From: B1SED10-75 sp964636865
GTDB lineage: Bacteria > Bacillota > Dethiobacteria > DTU022 > PWGO01
Length of the DNA stretch: 31,373 nucleotides
Assembly (NCBI GenBank): GCA_964636865.1
Contig: CAZWVJ010000019.1
Span: forward strand, 1 to 31,373
Direction of reading: 5' to 3'
In this document: in pieces, positions 1 to 7,775 of the stretch
How the letters are laid out: each line of letters begins with the position of its first letter
Numbering within the stretch: position 1 is the stretch's first letter
Notes under the pieces: model-generated
Databases searched by the model: none
Told to the model about the DNA's origin: nothing
What the model saw: only the letters and a program-made list of their open reading frames with translations
Made by a program: the position numbers and the translations under genes

Positions 1-1
1 T

Positions 2-190
2 TCCATGCCCCGTGAAGAAGCGCGACGCTTGGTGGAAGAAAAAGGAGGCCGTGTTGCCGGCTCCATAAGTGGAAAAACCGACTATTTGGTAGTAGGTGAA
101 GATCCGGGCAGTAAGGTTGAGCGGGCCCGGGAAATAGGGGTGAGTGTGTTAAATGAAAATCAATTCAGGCAAATACTGGGAATATCTTAA
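2..190 (+). CDS. ligA: NAD-dependent DNA ligase, C-terminal BRCT end (5' part outside window)
   Basis: Only the last ~62 codons are in the window, and the reading frame is open to the left edge. The visible residues form the end of a BRCT domain: MPREEARRLVEEKGGRV, then the SGKTDYLVVGEDPGSK stretch, then a terminal LNENQFRQIL helix. That pattern is typical of the C-terminus of bacterial NAD-dependent DNA ligase, which seals nicks during replication and repair. The following gatC-gatA-gatB genes support this, because ligA commonly precedes them in Bacillota. BRCT domains also occur in other proteins, so the name rests partly on context. The gene ends with TAA, 113 bases before gatC. Confidence 0.85.
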   Translation, partial: SMPREEARRLVEEKGGRVAGSISGKTDYLVVGEDPGSKVERAREIGVSVLNENQFRQILGIS

Positions 191-264
191 ATAATCATAT
201 GTATGTTAGGTATAAGGGCAATTATTTTTCTTCCCTGTGTTTTCTTTTATTGATGAATAGGGTA

Positions 265-273
265 TGTTATAAT
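265..273 (+). promoter_or_regulatory. Extended -10 promoter for gatC
   Basis: A TGTTATAAT motif (TG at 265-266, TATAAT at 268-273) lies 30 bases before the gatC start. It matches an extended -10 sigma-A element. No good -35 hexamer sits 17 bases upstream, which is common for extended -10 promoters. It suggests that gatC starts its own transcript separate from ligA. Confidence 0.55.
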
Positions 274-303
274 ACTCATGATTTGAGCGAAGGAGGGAGT
301 TAA

Positions 304-594
304 ATGAAGATAAGCCGTGAGGAAGTGCAAACTCTCTTACAGACGGTAAAAATAGAAGAAAGCGAAAATGAAATAGAAAAGATGATTGAAGATATTTATA
401 ACCTGGAAAGTTGGCTGGAGCCTTTATTTTCCATTGATACTACTGGAGTGTCACCAACTCTTTACAATTATCAAGGAAATAATGTGCAGAGGGAAGATAA
501 GGTCCAACAACGCGAAAACCAGGATAAGTTATGGGAAATGGCCGAGAATTTTGAAGAGGGCTTTTATCGGGTTCCCCCCATTATTGAGTATTGA
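304..594 (+). CDS. gatC: Asp-tRNA(Asn)/Glu-tRNA(Gln) amidotransferase subunit C
   Basis: This 96-residue protein has the normal length and pattern of GatC, the belt subunit that wraps around GatA and stabilises the GatA-GatB complex. It starts MKISREEVQ, has the IDTTGVSPT turn (family: LDTEGVEPT), then NVQREDKV (family: NVLREDEV) and ends GFYRVPPIIEY (family: YFKVPRVLE). The first helix is divergent: TLLQTVKIEE replaces the usual HIAKLARLEL. An AGGAGGG ribosome site at 291-297 lies 7 bases before the ATG. It is followed by gatA after an unusually long 167-base gap. Divergence in the helix that contacts GatA may be co-evolution with the odd GatA downstream; that part is inference. Confidence 0.88.
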   Translation: MKISREEVQTLLQTVKIEESENEIEKMIEDIYNLESWLEPLFSIDTTGVSPTLYNYQGNNVQREDKVQQRENQDKLWEMAENFEEGFYRVPPIIEY

Positions 595-761
595 ATTACG
601 CTGTGTGTTAACTTGTTAACTTATTCTTGAGTTCGAAGGTCTGGTTAACCGGCCCAAGCCTTAACCGGCTACTTTACCTTGCTTATAGAGAGGAGGAATG
701 GGCGATTTCTCTCCCAATTATGCTATCGCTTAGAAGTGGGAGTATTTTCGTCTAAATTAAG
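595..761 (+). promoter_or_regulatory. gatC-gatA spacer with GTTAAC palindromes and a hairpin
   Basis: This 167-base spacer interrupts what is normally a tight operon. It holds three copies of the palindrome GTTAAC (607-612, 615-620, 644-649) and a direct repeat of TTAACCGG (645-652, 661-668). A hairpin pairs CTCCCAATT (711-719) with AAGTGGGAG (734-742) with one mismatch and is followed by TATTTTCG. A mini-ORF (698-733, MGDFSPNYAIA) sits just after AGGAGG at 691-696, with only one base of spacing. I recognise no T-box or other known leader. The repeats could be a repressor site and the hairpin an attenuator, but both are unproven. Confidence 0.35.
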
Positions 762-2195
762 ATGAAAAATAATCTAATGTCTGCCGTTGAAGCAATAGAA
801 GCTATAAAGAAAAAAGAAATTAAAGCGCGAGAATTGGTGGAAAATGCCATATCACGCCTGGAATCTTCAAATGATCAATTAAATTCTTTAATCACGATGA
901 CAGGTGATTATGCTTTACAGCAAGCAGACGCAGTTGATAAGAAGGTTTCCGCTAATGAAACTTTGCCTCCTCTGGGAGGCATACCCCTGGTGATTAAAGA
1001 TGACCTTGCCCTGGAGGGTATTCCTACTACTGTCGGTTCAAAGGCTCTGGAGAATAATTATTCACCTTATTCGGCAGAAGTAGTGCAGAGAAGCGTTGAT
1101 TCCGGAGGAGCAGTTGTGGGTAAGGCTAACATGGATGAGTTTGGCATGGGAGCAACAACAAAAACCTCATCCTATTTCTGGAGCCGGAATCCCCTGGATC
1201 TGGATAGGACTGCCGGTGAAGGCGCTGCCGCAGCTGTTTCAGCCAATCAAGCAATGTTAGCAATTGCTTCCGATACCGGAGGTGGGTTGAGAGAAGCTGC
1301 TTCTTATTGTGGAATTAAGGGTTTTTGTCCCACCCCGGGGGTAATTTCTCGTTACGGACTGTCTTCTTTTTCTTCTTCTATGTCTGAGGTAGGGCTTTTG
1401 GCTCGGAAAGCTGAAGACTTTTTGCTGATGATGGATGTAATAAGTGGTTACGATCCCCGGGATTCTGCCACTTCAGCTTTTTCTAATGCTTCTCTGAAAG
1501 ATGATTCAATGGAAGATAGAACTTTAACTGCCGGGTACCCCACAGAAATTTGGAAACAGGTTGAAGCACCTCTGAAAAAGAACGTGGAGAATAATAATGA
1601 ACTTTTCAAGAATTGTAATATGGAGCTTAAAGAAGTCTCTTTGCCTTATTTCAGGGCAGGACTTTTGGCTTATTACATCCTGGTTATATCAGAGTCTTTT
1701 TCTAACCTCTCACGTTTTGATGGAATACGTTATGGCTATCATTATGAGGGGGCAAACTTGGAAGAATGGTATCAAAAAACCAGGAGCCATACTTTCGGAG
1801 AAGAAGCCAAACGGCGCAGCGTTATAGGGGCATATCTCTTAAACGAAGACAATTTTAAAAAGTATTATGAAAAAGCTCTGCAGGTATGGACGCTGGTTAA
1901 AGATGATTTTAACCGTGTATTAGAAGAATGTGACTTGCTTATTTTACCTGTTACCCGTTCACCGGCGCCTTTGTTGGAAGAAAACAAATCTTTCACGGAA
2001 AATTATGAAATAGATGAGTTTTGTGCTCCGGTAAGCCTTGCCGGGCTTCCTTCCCTAAGCCTGCCGGTGAGCAAGAGCAATGATTTGCCCGTAAGTGTCC
2101 AGATAGTAGGTAAGCCTTTTATCGAAAAGTCTTTAATTAAATTAGGTATGCGGCTGGAAAGTGAAGCAAATGTGTCTTTCTTGCCGGCAATATAA
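762..2195 (+). CDS. gatA: GatA-family amidotransferase subunit lacking both catalytic serines
   Basis: This is a full-length (477 aa) GatA homologue of the amidase-signature family. GatA normally hydrolyses glutamine and sends ammonia to GatB for Asn-tRNA or Gln-tRNA formation. The family uses a Lys-cisSer-Ser triad. Lys79 is kept (PLVIKDDLALEG). The PGGSSGGSAAAV loop that carries the cis-Ser has become RTAGEGAAAAV: three residues shorter, with Ala151 at the serine position. The nucleophile motif SDTGGSIRQPA reads SDTGGGLREAA, with Gly175 in place of Ser. The usual LKPTYGRVSRYG reads FCPTPGVISRYG. Elsewhere conservation is good: FDGIRYGY, EEAKRR (Arg351/352) and Asp418, which correspond to glutamine-binding positions. 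It should lack normal glutaminase activity. No Shine-Dalgarno is visible before ATG 762 or the alternative ATG 777. Confidence 0.85.
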   Translation: MKNNLMSAVEAIEAIKKKEIKARELVENAISRLESSNDQLNSLITMTGDYALQQADAVDKKVSANETLPPLGGIPLVIKDDLALEGIPTTVGSKALENNYSPYSAEVVQRSVDSGGAVVGKANMDEFGMGATTKTSSYFWSRNPLDLDRTAGEGAAAAVSANQAMLAIASDTGGGLREAASYCGIKGFCPTPGVISRYGLSSFSSSMSEVGLLARKAEDFLLMMDVISGYDPRDSATSAFSNASLKDDSMEDRTLTAGYPTEIWKQVEAPLKKNVENNNELFKNCNMELKEVSLPYFRAGLLAYYILVISESFSNLSRFDGIRYGYHYEGANLEEWYQKTRSHTFGEEAKRRSVIGAYLLNEDNFKKYYEKALQVWTLVKDDFNRVLEECDLLILPVTRSPAPLLEENKSFTENYEIDEFCAPVSLAGLPSLSLPVSKSNDLPVSVQIVGKPFIEKSLIKLGMRLESEANVSFLPAI

Positions 2196-2301
2196 TTTTC
2201 CGAGGATTATTACAATATTAATGCGGGAACTTCAGCACAAAACTCGATTACTTTAGAAAATCTATTAAATTGAATATATTTTTAGAGAATGGGGGAGCAC
2301 A

Positions 2302-3738
2302 ATGGAATACGAAATAGTTGTTGGGCTGGAAGTACACGTGGAATTACACACGGAAAGCAAATTATTTTGCAGCTGTCCCAATTCCTTCACCGCAAATCCT
2401 AACCTGAATGTTTGTGAGGTTTGCCTGGGTTTTCCGGGAACATTGCCTCTATTAAATAGTTATGCAGTTACACAGGCATTAAAGGCTTCCCTGGCTTTAA
2501 ATTGTGAAGTAGCCCTGCATAGCCGCTTTGACCGTAAGAACTATTTTTACCCGGATATACCCAAAGGCTACCAAATTTCCCAGTATTACATTCCTATAGG
2601 CAGTGGAGGATTTTTAGAAATTGAAAGTGAAGATGGTGGGAACAAAAAGGTGGGAATAACACGGGTACATATGGAAGAAGATGCCGGTAAACTTGTACAC
2701 GCCCCTACAGGAGAGTATTCTCTGGTAGATTACAATCGAGCGGGAGTTCCTCTTATTGAGATAGTGTCGGAGCCTGATATAAGATCCCCTCAAGAAGCCC
2801 GCCGCTATCTTGAAAAACTTAAAAGTAAAATGCAGTATGCTCAAGTTTCTGATTGTAAAATGGAAGAAGGCAGCTTGCGCTGCGACGCGAATATTTCCCT
2901 GCGTCCACAGGGTGCTACAGATTTTGGCGCCAAGACGGAGTTGAAAAATATGAACTCTTTTAAAGCTGTAGAAAAAGCTCTGGAATTTGAAATTAATCGT
3001 CAGGCCGAATTGCTGGAAAATAATGAAGGGGTAAAACCCCAAACCAGAAGGTGGGAAGAAGACAAGGGTAAAACCATAGTCATGAGAGATAAATTACAGG
3101 CTCATGATTACCGGTGTTTTGTGGATCCTGAATTAGCGCCAATTGATTTGACCACAGAAGAAGTGGAAAAAATTCGGGCGAATTTGCCTGAATTTGCCTC
3201 GCAGAAAATAGAACGTTATGTTAATGATTATAATTTGCCCCAATACGACGCGGAAGTAATTACAGCCGATCCTAAATTGGCGGATTACTTTGAAAGCTGT
3301 CTCCAAGATTATCCGCACCCTAAAACAGTGAGCAATTGGATTATGGTCGACTTTATGGCTTTGATGAATGCTGAAGGAAAAGAACCTGACGAAGTTTTGT
3401 TTATGCCTTCTTACTTGGTAGAACTTCTCAATCTTGTTGACGAGGGGACAATCACCGGTAAGATGGCCAAGGAAGTATTGGAAAAAAGTTTTAATTCAGG
3501 CACTAACCCCAGGCAGGTAGTAGAGGAAGAAGGCATGAAGCAAATCAGCAACGAAGATGAACTGGCAGAAATAGTAAGCAGGGTCATGGCAGATAACCCT
3601 TCGTCAGTTAATGATTACCGGGAAGGAAAGAAAAAGGCCATGGGATTCCTGGTAGGACAGGTAATGAAGGCTACTTCCGGAAAAGCCAATCCACAAGTAG
3701 TTAATGAAATTTTAAAGAAAAAATTAGAAGAAGAATAA
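2302..3738 (+). CDS. gatB: Asp-tRNA(Asn)/Glu-tRNA(Gln) amidotransferase subunit B
   Basis: This 478-residue protein is a normal GatB, the kinase/transamidase subunit that phosphorylates the misacylated Asp- or Glu-tRNA and amidates it with ammonia. It opens with YEIVVGLEVHVEL and keeps the zinc-binding cysteines in FCSCPNSF and CEVCLGFPG. It also has the DRKNYFYPDIPKGYQISQ core, VDYNRAGVPLIEIVSEPD, GSLRCDANISLRP, EAHDYR-like QAHDYRCF, and a C-terminal YqeY-like tail ending GQVMKATSGKANPQVVNEIL. A GGGGGAG ribosome site precedes the ATG. Nothing in it looks degraded, which contrasts with the GatA before it and argues that tRNA amidation is still the job of the complex. The gap from gatA is 106 bases. 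Confidence 0.96.
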   Translation: MEYEIVVGLEVHVELHTESKLFCSCPNSFTANPNLNVCEVCLGFPGTLPLLNSYAVTQALKASLALNCEVALHSRFDRKNYFYPDIPKGYQISQYYIPIGSGGFLEIESEDGGNKKVGITRVHMEEDAGKLVHAPTGEYSLVDYNRAGVPLIEIVSEPDIRSPQEARRYLEKLKSKMQYAQVSDCKMEEGSLRCDANISLRPQGATDFGAKTELKNMNSFKAVEKALEFEINRQAELLENNEGVKPQTRRWEEDKGKTIVMRDKLQAHDYRCFVDPELAPIDLTTEEVEKIRANLPEFASQKIERYVNDYNLPQYDAEVITADPKLADYFESCLQDYPHPKTVSNWIMVDFMALMNAEGKEPDEVLFMPSYLVELLNLVDEGTITGKMAKEVLEKSFNSGTNPRQVVEEEGMKQISNEDELAEIVSRVMADNPSSVNDYREGKKKAMGFLVGQVMKATSGKANPQVVNEILKKKLEEE

Positions 3739-3856
3739 GCAGCGCTTTTTATCAATAATTTTAAATAGATGACAATATAAATCCCTATTATCTTTAAAGG
3801 TATAGGGTCAGAAATTGCTATATAGTTCTGAAATTTGAGGCAGGAGGTGTTGATGC

Positions 3857-4699
3857 TTGAGAGAGATTGATGCAGAGGTAATATCTGAAAAAGTAGCAAA
3901 AATGTGTCAGGATGCCAACCGATACCTGGGAGAAGATGTAAATAAAGCTATTGAGGAATCGGTGGTCAAAGAAGAATCACCAACCGGCAAGGCTGTTCTC
4001 GAGCAACTTGAGGAAAATATTAAAATCGCCCGGGATAATGATATTCCTCTTTGTCAGGATACAGGTTTTGCTGTTTTTTTTGTGGAATGGGGACAGGAAG
4101 CTGTCTTAACCGGAGGCACATTAGACGAAGCAATTAATGAAGGGGTAAGACGTGGCTACGCGGAAGGCTACCTTCGAAAATCTATAGTGGAAGATCCCCT
4201 CCAAAGAATTAATACAGGTGATAATACTCCGGCAGTGATTAACTTAGAAATGGTTGCCGGAGATCAAGTTAAGATTGCTTTTGCCCCTAAAGGAGGGGGA
4301 AGCGAAAATATGAGTACCGTCCAAATCCTCAAACCTTCTGATGGATATGAAGGAGTAGTTGATTTCGTAGTGGATCATATAAAGAAAGCCGGCCCTAACC
4401 CCTGCCCACCTATTGTGGTGGGGGTAGGCATAGGAGGGACCCTGGAAAAGGTTGCTTACCTGGCCAAAAAAGCTTTAATCCGTCCACTTGGCCAGGAAAA
4501 TCCCAACAATTATTATGCCGAAATGGAAAAAGAAATTCTGCAAAAGGTAAATGATTTAGGTATCGGGCCGCAGGGTTTTGGTGGTAGGATTACCGCTCTT
4601 GCTGTGCATATTGAAACTTATCCTTGTCATATAGCCAGCCTGCCGGTAGCAGTAAATATTAATTGTCATGCAAGCAGGCATGGTGAAGTAGTAATATAA
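3857..4699 (+). CDS. Class I fumarate hydratase, alpha subunit
   Basis: This is the N-terminal-type subunit of the two-subunit, oxygen-sensitive [4Fe-4S] fumarase, which interconverts fumarate and malate in the cytoplasm. At 280 aa it has the usual length. Cysteines expected to hold the cluster lie in PLCQDTGFAVFF, GPNPCPPIVVGVGIGG and TYPCHIASLPVAVNINCHAS, all near-identical to the family. The start is TTG 3857 behind AGGAGGTG (3843-3849); the nearby ATG 3853 is out of frame and stops after five codons. The beta subunit follows at once. Tartrate dehydratase is a related alternative, but the linkage to fumarate reductase-type genes favours fumarase. Confidence 0.92.
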   Translation: MREIDAEVISEKVAKMCQDANRYLGEDVNKAIEESVVKEESPTGKAVLEQLEENIKIARDNDIPLCQDTGFAVFFVEWGQEAVLTGGTLDEAINEGVRRGYAEGYLRKSIVEDPLQRINTGDNTPAVINLEMVAGDQVKIAFAPKGGGSENMSTVQILKPSDGYEGVVDFVVDHIKKAGPNPCPPIVVGVGIGGTLEKVAYLAKKALIRPLGQENPNNYYAEMEKEILQKVNDLGIGPQGFGGRITALAVHIETYPCHIASLPVAVNINCHASRHGEVVI

Positions 4700-4729
4700 A
4701 TAAGTGATGGAGTGGGAGGTGTAATACGT

Positions 4730-5284
4730 ATGGATTTTAAACATCTGCAAACTCCCCTGAGTGATGAAGATGTTTTATCTCTGGAAGCCGGTGATAATGC
4801 TTATATTAACGGAATTATATATACTGCCAGAGACGCGGCTCATAAGAAACTGGTAGAATTGATGGAAAAAGGGGAAGAACTTCCATTAGACTTAACTGGC
4901 CAGGTTATTTATTATGTGGGGCCCACCCCGCCAAAACCAGGGCAGGTAATTGGATCGGCAGGGCCCACTACCAGCGGACGCATGGATGCTTATACTCCCC
5001 AGATGTTAGCTGCAGGGATGAAAGGGTGTATAGGTAAAGGTTCACGCAATCAAGCTGTTAAAGATGCTTTAAAAAAGTATCAAGGAGTCTATTTTGCTGC
5101 TGTAGGAGGAGCAGGCGCTTTGCTTTCTCAAAGAATAACAAAATTTGAGGTTGTAGCTTATCCCGAACTGGGGCCGGAAGCAATTCATCTCCTGGAAGTG
5201 GAAAATTTTCCTGTAACGGTAGTCAATGATGCGCAAGGCAGGGATCTTTATGAGATTGGGGCTAACAAATACAAGCGAGTGTGA
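4730..5284 (+). CDS. Class I fumarate hydratase, beta subunit
   Basis: This is the C-terminal-type subunit of the two-part fumarase. It carries GTIYTARDAAHKRL-like and GPTPPKPGQVIGSAGPTTS segments, followed by GRMDAYTP, the substrate-binding core of the family. The chosen start is ATG 4730, preceded by GGGAGGTG with about 10 bases of spacing, giving 184 aa that begin MDFKHLQTPLSDED like other family members. An in-frame GTG at 4712 would add six residues and overlap the ribosome site, so it is unlikely. It lies 30 bases after the alpha subunit and is surely co-transcribed with it. Confidence 0.92.
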   Translation: MDFKHLQTPLSDEDVLSLEAGDNAYINGIIYTARDAAHKKLVELMEKGEELPLDLTGQVIYYVGPTPPKPGQVIGSAGPTTSGRMDAYTPQMLAAGMKGCIGKGSRNQAVKDALKKYQGVYFAAVGGAGALLSQRITKFEVVAYPELGPEAIHLLEVENFPVTVVNDAQGRDLYEIGANKYKRV

Positions 5285-5446
5285 CTTTAGATAAACGCCG
5301 CTCAACCTTGGCGAAACGAACCCGGAAATATAACCGGCTTTGAATGTCTTTATGAGATAAGCAGGCCGGTGAAAGATTTTTTAAGCTTATCTCCCGGTGG
5401 GTTTATTCTCAAGCTGTGGCAGAAGATATTTGGGAGGAGGTTTATA

Positions 5447-6124
5447 GTGAGTAATAACTCGAAAGTGAATATCTACATAATGGGGAAAAAATACGCTGTT
5501 CCCGAAGCATTGACAATTATGGATGCAATGGAGTATGCAGGCTACCGGCTGAAACGAGGCTGTGGATGCCGGGCGGGCTTTTGCGGCGCCTGCGCCACCG
5601 TTTATCGCATAGGTGGAGATTATGAATTGAAAGTAGGGCTGGCATGCCAGACAAAAGTTGAGCCGGAGATGTATTTGGCTCAAATACCATTTTTCCCGGG
5701 ACGTAAGGCTTATTATGACCTGGAAGAGATCAACCCTTCCACAGCAACCCTAATGACCCTTTATCCGGAAGTCTTTCGCTGTTTGGGGTGTAACTCTTGT
5801 ACTAAAGTTTGTCCCCAGGATCTTAATGTGATGCAGTATATTGCTTATTTGCAGCGCGGTGATTTTGAAAAGGCCGCTCATGAATCTTTTGATTGCTTGA
5901 TGTGTGGACTTTGTGTTTCGCGTTGTCCGGTCAATATTGTACACTATAATGCCGCCATACTGGCGCGTAGATTATACGGCAGGCATATTTTGCCACCTTC
6001 GCCTCACTTGAGGGAAAGAGTTCGAGAAATAGAAGACGGCAAATTCGATACAGAATTAGAGGAACTTATGAACGCAGATACTGAAAAACTTAAAGAACTT
6101 TACAACAGCAGGGATATCGAATAG
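5447..6124 (+). CDS. Fumarate reductase/succinate dehydrogenase-like iron-sulfur protein, one [2Fe-2S] and two [4Fe-4S] sites
   Basis: A 225-residue electron-transfer protein. The N-terminal plant-type ferredoxin domain has Cys41, Cys46, Cys49 and Cys67 (CRAGFCGAC) for a [2Fe-2S] cluster. Two full CxxCxxCxxxCP motifs follow, Cys112/115/118/122 and Cys150/153/156/160, so two [4Fe-4S] clusters are expected. Classical SdhB/FrdB instead has one [4Fe-4S] and one [3Fe-4S]. This arrangement recalls HdrC and the N-terminal part of thiol:fumarate reductase subunit B, but without a CCG heterodisulfide domain. The start is GTG 5447 behind GGGAGGAGG; an upstream in-frame GTG at 5369 has no ribosome site. 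It likely feeds electrons to the flavoprotein 38 bases downstream. Confidence 0.85.
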   Translation: MSNNSKVNIYIMGKKYAVPEALTIMDAMEYAGYRLKRGCGCRAGFCGACATVYRIGGDYELKVGLACQTKVEPEMYLAQIPFFPGRKAYYDLEEINPSTATLMTLYPEVFRCLGCNSCTKVCPQDLNVMQYIAYLQRGDFEKAAHESFDCLMCGLCVSRCPVNIVHYNAAILARRLYGRHILPPSPHLRERVREIEDGKFDTELEELMNADTEKLKELYNSRDIE

Positions 6125-6162
6125 CTGTTAAACACAACAAAGTATCAGAGGAGGAAACTCAC

Positions 6163-7770
6163 ATGGCCTACACCCCTGAAATGAGGGAGTTAATAAAAAA
6201 AGTAGAGGAAACACGCCCTTCACGTGTAAATAACCCTTTTCCGCGCATGACACCGGAAGAAAAAACAGAAGTATTAAATAATTATCATCCCGATTACATT
6301 GAAGAAGGTTTTCAACCTTTAAAATGTGGGGTAAATAAAGGAGATAGAGTGCCGCTGGAACTGGCTGCTTTGTTGGAAGCAGAAAGTTTTTTGACGCACC
6401 ATAGGCCGAATCTTAGTAATTTCGACTACGATGTAGATGTCCTAGTGGTGGGAGGCGGAGGAGCCGGAGCGGCAGCGGCATTGGAGGCACATGAAGAGGA
6501 AGTAAAAGTACTGCTTGCTACCAAGCTACGCTTTGGCGATGCAAATACCATGATGGCCCAGGGAGGCATACAGGCAGCGGATAAATCCAATGATTCTCCG
6601 GCTATTCATTATTTGGATGTAATCGGCGGTGGTGGTTTTAGTAATTTGCCCGCATTGGTTAAAGCTTTAGTATCGGATGCACCGCTTACTATAAAATGGC
6701 TTGAAGAAATGGGGGCTATGTTCGATAAATACCCGGACGGAACTATGATTACCAATCACGGAGGCGGCACTTCCCGAAAAAGGATGCACGCGGCGCTGGA
6801 TTATACCGGCGCGGAAATAATGCGCACTCTCCGGGAAAAGGTTTTTAACCGGGGAATTGAAATATTGGAATTTAACCCGGCGGTAGAGTTACTACTGGAT
6901 GATGAAGGGAATGCTGCCGGAGCTGTGCTCTATAACTTGGAAACAGAAGAATTATTAGTGGTTAGGGCAAAAACAGTTATCTTGACTACCGGCGGCTCAG
7001 GTAGGCTGCATTTTCAAAAATTTCCTACTACTAATCATTATGGGGCTACCGGTGACGGCCTGGTTATGGGCTATCGGGCCGGCGCCCGTCTGGCCTTTAT
7101 GGATACCATTCAATACCATCCCACCGGGGCCGCTTACCCACCACAACTTTTAGGGCTTTTGGTTACAGAAAAAGTGCGTGGTTTAGGAGCTATGTTCCTT
7201 AATGTTAAAGGAGAACAGTTTGCATACAGCTTGGAAACAAGGGATGTAGCTTCCTCGGCAATAATCCGTGAGTGCAGGGAAAGAAAATTAGGCATTACCA
7301 CTCCTACTGGTGTTCCGGGAGTTTGGCTGGACTCGCCTTTAATTGAATTGGTTCAGGGAGAAGGTGCTATAGAAAAACAACTGCCGGCTATGTTAAGACA
7401 GTTTCAACGCTTTGATATAGATATCCGGAAAGACCCCATACTTATTTATCCGACCCTGCATTATCAAAACGGAGGGTTATTGATAGATGAAAACGGCTGC
7501 AGCAGCGTTAACAATCTTTATGTTGCCGGAGAAAACGCCGGGGGTATCCACGGTCGTAACCGCCTTATGGGTAATTCTTTACTTGACATTCTTGTTTTTG
7601 GGCGTCGGGCGGGTCGTCATGCCGCCGCAAAAAGCAAAAATATTAAAGCTGCCCAAAAATTAAGTTTAGAGCATGTAGATACCTACAATAAGCAAATAAA
7701 AGAGACGGGAATTAAAAGCGACATTACTTCTCCTCAGCTGTTGCCGCATTATACGCATAAGGAGGATTAA
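6163..7770 (+). CDS. Fumarate reductase/succinate dehydrogenase-type flavoprotein, non-covalent FAD
   Basis: A 535-residue flavoprotein of the FrdA/SdhA/L-aspartate oxidase family. A ~90-residue N-terminal extension precedes the FAD Rossmann motif VDVLVVGGGGAGAA. Catalytic landmarks are present: HPTGA (His319), TRDVASSA (Arg360, the proton-shuttle position), HYQNGG (His433) and GIHGRNRLMGNSLLDILVFG (Arg465). The histidine that covalently binds FAD in FrdA/SdhA (SHTMAAEGG) is Asn128 here (ANTMMAQGG). In E. coli FrdA, loss of that histidine keeps fumarate reduction but abolishes succinate oxidation, so a reductive role is inferred. No cytochrome b or anchor gene is nearby, which suggests a soluble enzyme. 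L-aspartate oxidase is less likely given the iron-sulfur partner and fumarase neighbours. Confidence 0.85.
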   Translation: MAYTPEMRELIKKVEETRPSRVNNPFPRMTPEEKTEVLNNYHPDYIEEGFQPLKCGVNKGDRVPLELAALLEAESFLTHHRPNLSNFDYDVDVLVVGGGGAGAAAALEAHEEEVKVLLATKLRFGDANTMMAQGGIQAADKSNDSPAIHYLDVIGGGGFSNLPALVKALVSDAPLTIKWLEEMGAMFDKYPDGTMITNHGGGTSRKRMHAALDYTGAEIMRTLREKVFNRGIEILEFNPAVELLLDDEGNAAGAVLYNLETEELLVVRAKTVILTTGGSGRLHFQKFPTTNHYGATGDGLVMGYRAGARLAFMDTIQYHPTGAAYPPQLLGLLVTEKVRGLGAMFLNVKGEQFAYSLETRDVASSAIIRECRERKLGITTPTGVPGVWLDSPLIELVQGEGAIEKQLPAMLRQFQRFDIDIRKDPILIYPTLHYQNGGLLIDENGCSSVNNLYVAGENAGGIHGRNRLMGNSLLDILVFGRRAGRHAAAKSKNIKAAQKLSLEHVDTYNKQIKETGIKSDITSPQLLPHYTHKED

Positions 7771-7775
7771 TCATA

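Noticed and set aside
595..761. T-box leader in the gatC-gatA spacer
   Set aside because: No GGTGG-type T-box core sequence, no specifier loop and no strong terminator.
2614..3042. 142-codon minus-strand ORF inside gatB
   Set aside because: It overlaps a strongly conserved gene in full and its translation shows no domain or ribosome site; an antisense shadow.
3793..3834. Small inverted repeats (CCCTAT/ATAGGG and TCAGAA/TTCTGA) upstream of the fumarase genes
   Set aside because: Stems are short and AT-rich with no T tract; they may be chance or a weak operator, so I do not call a terminator or riboswitch.
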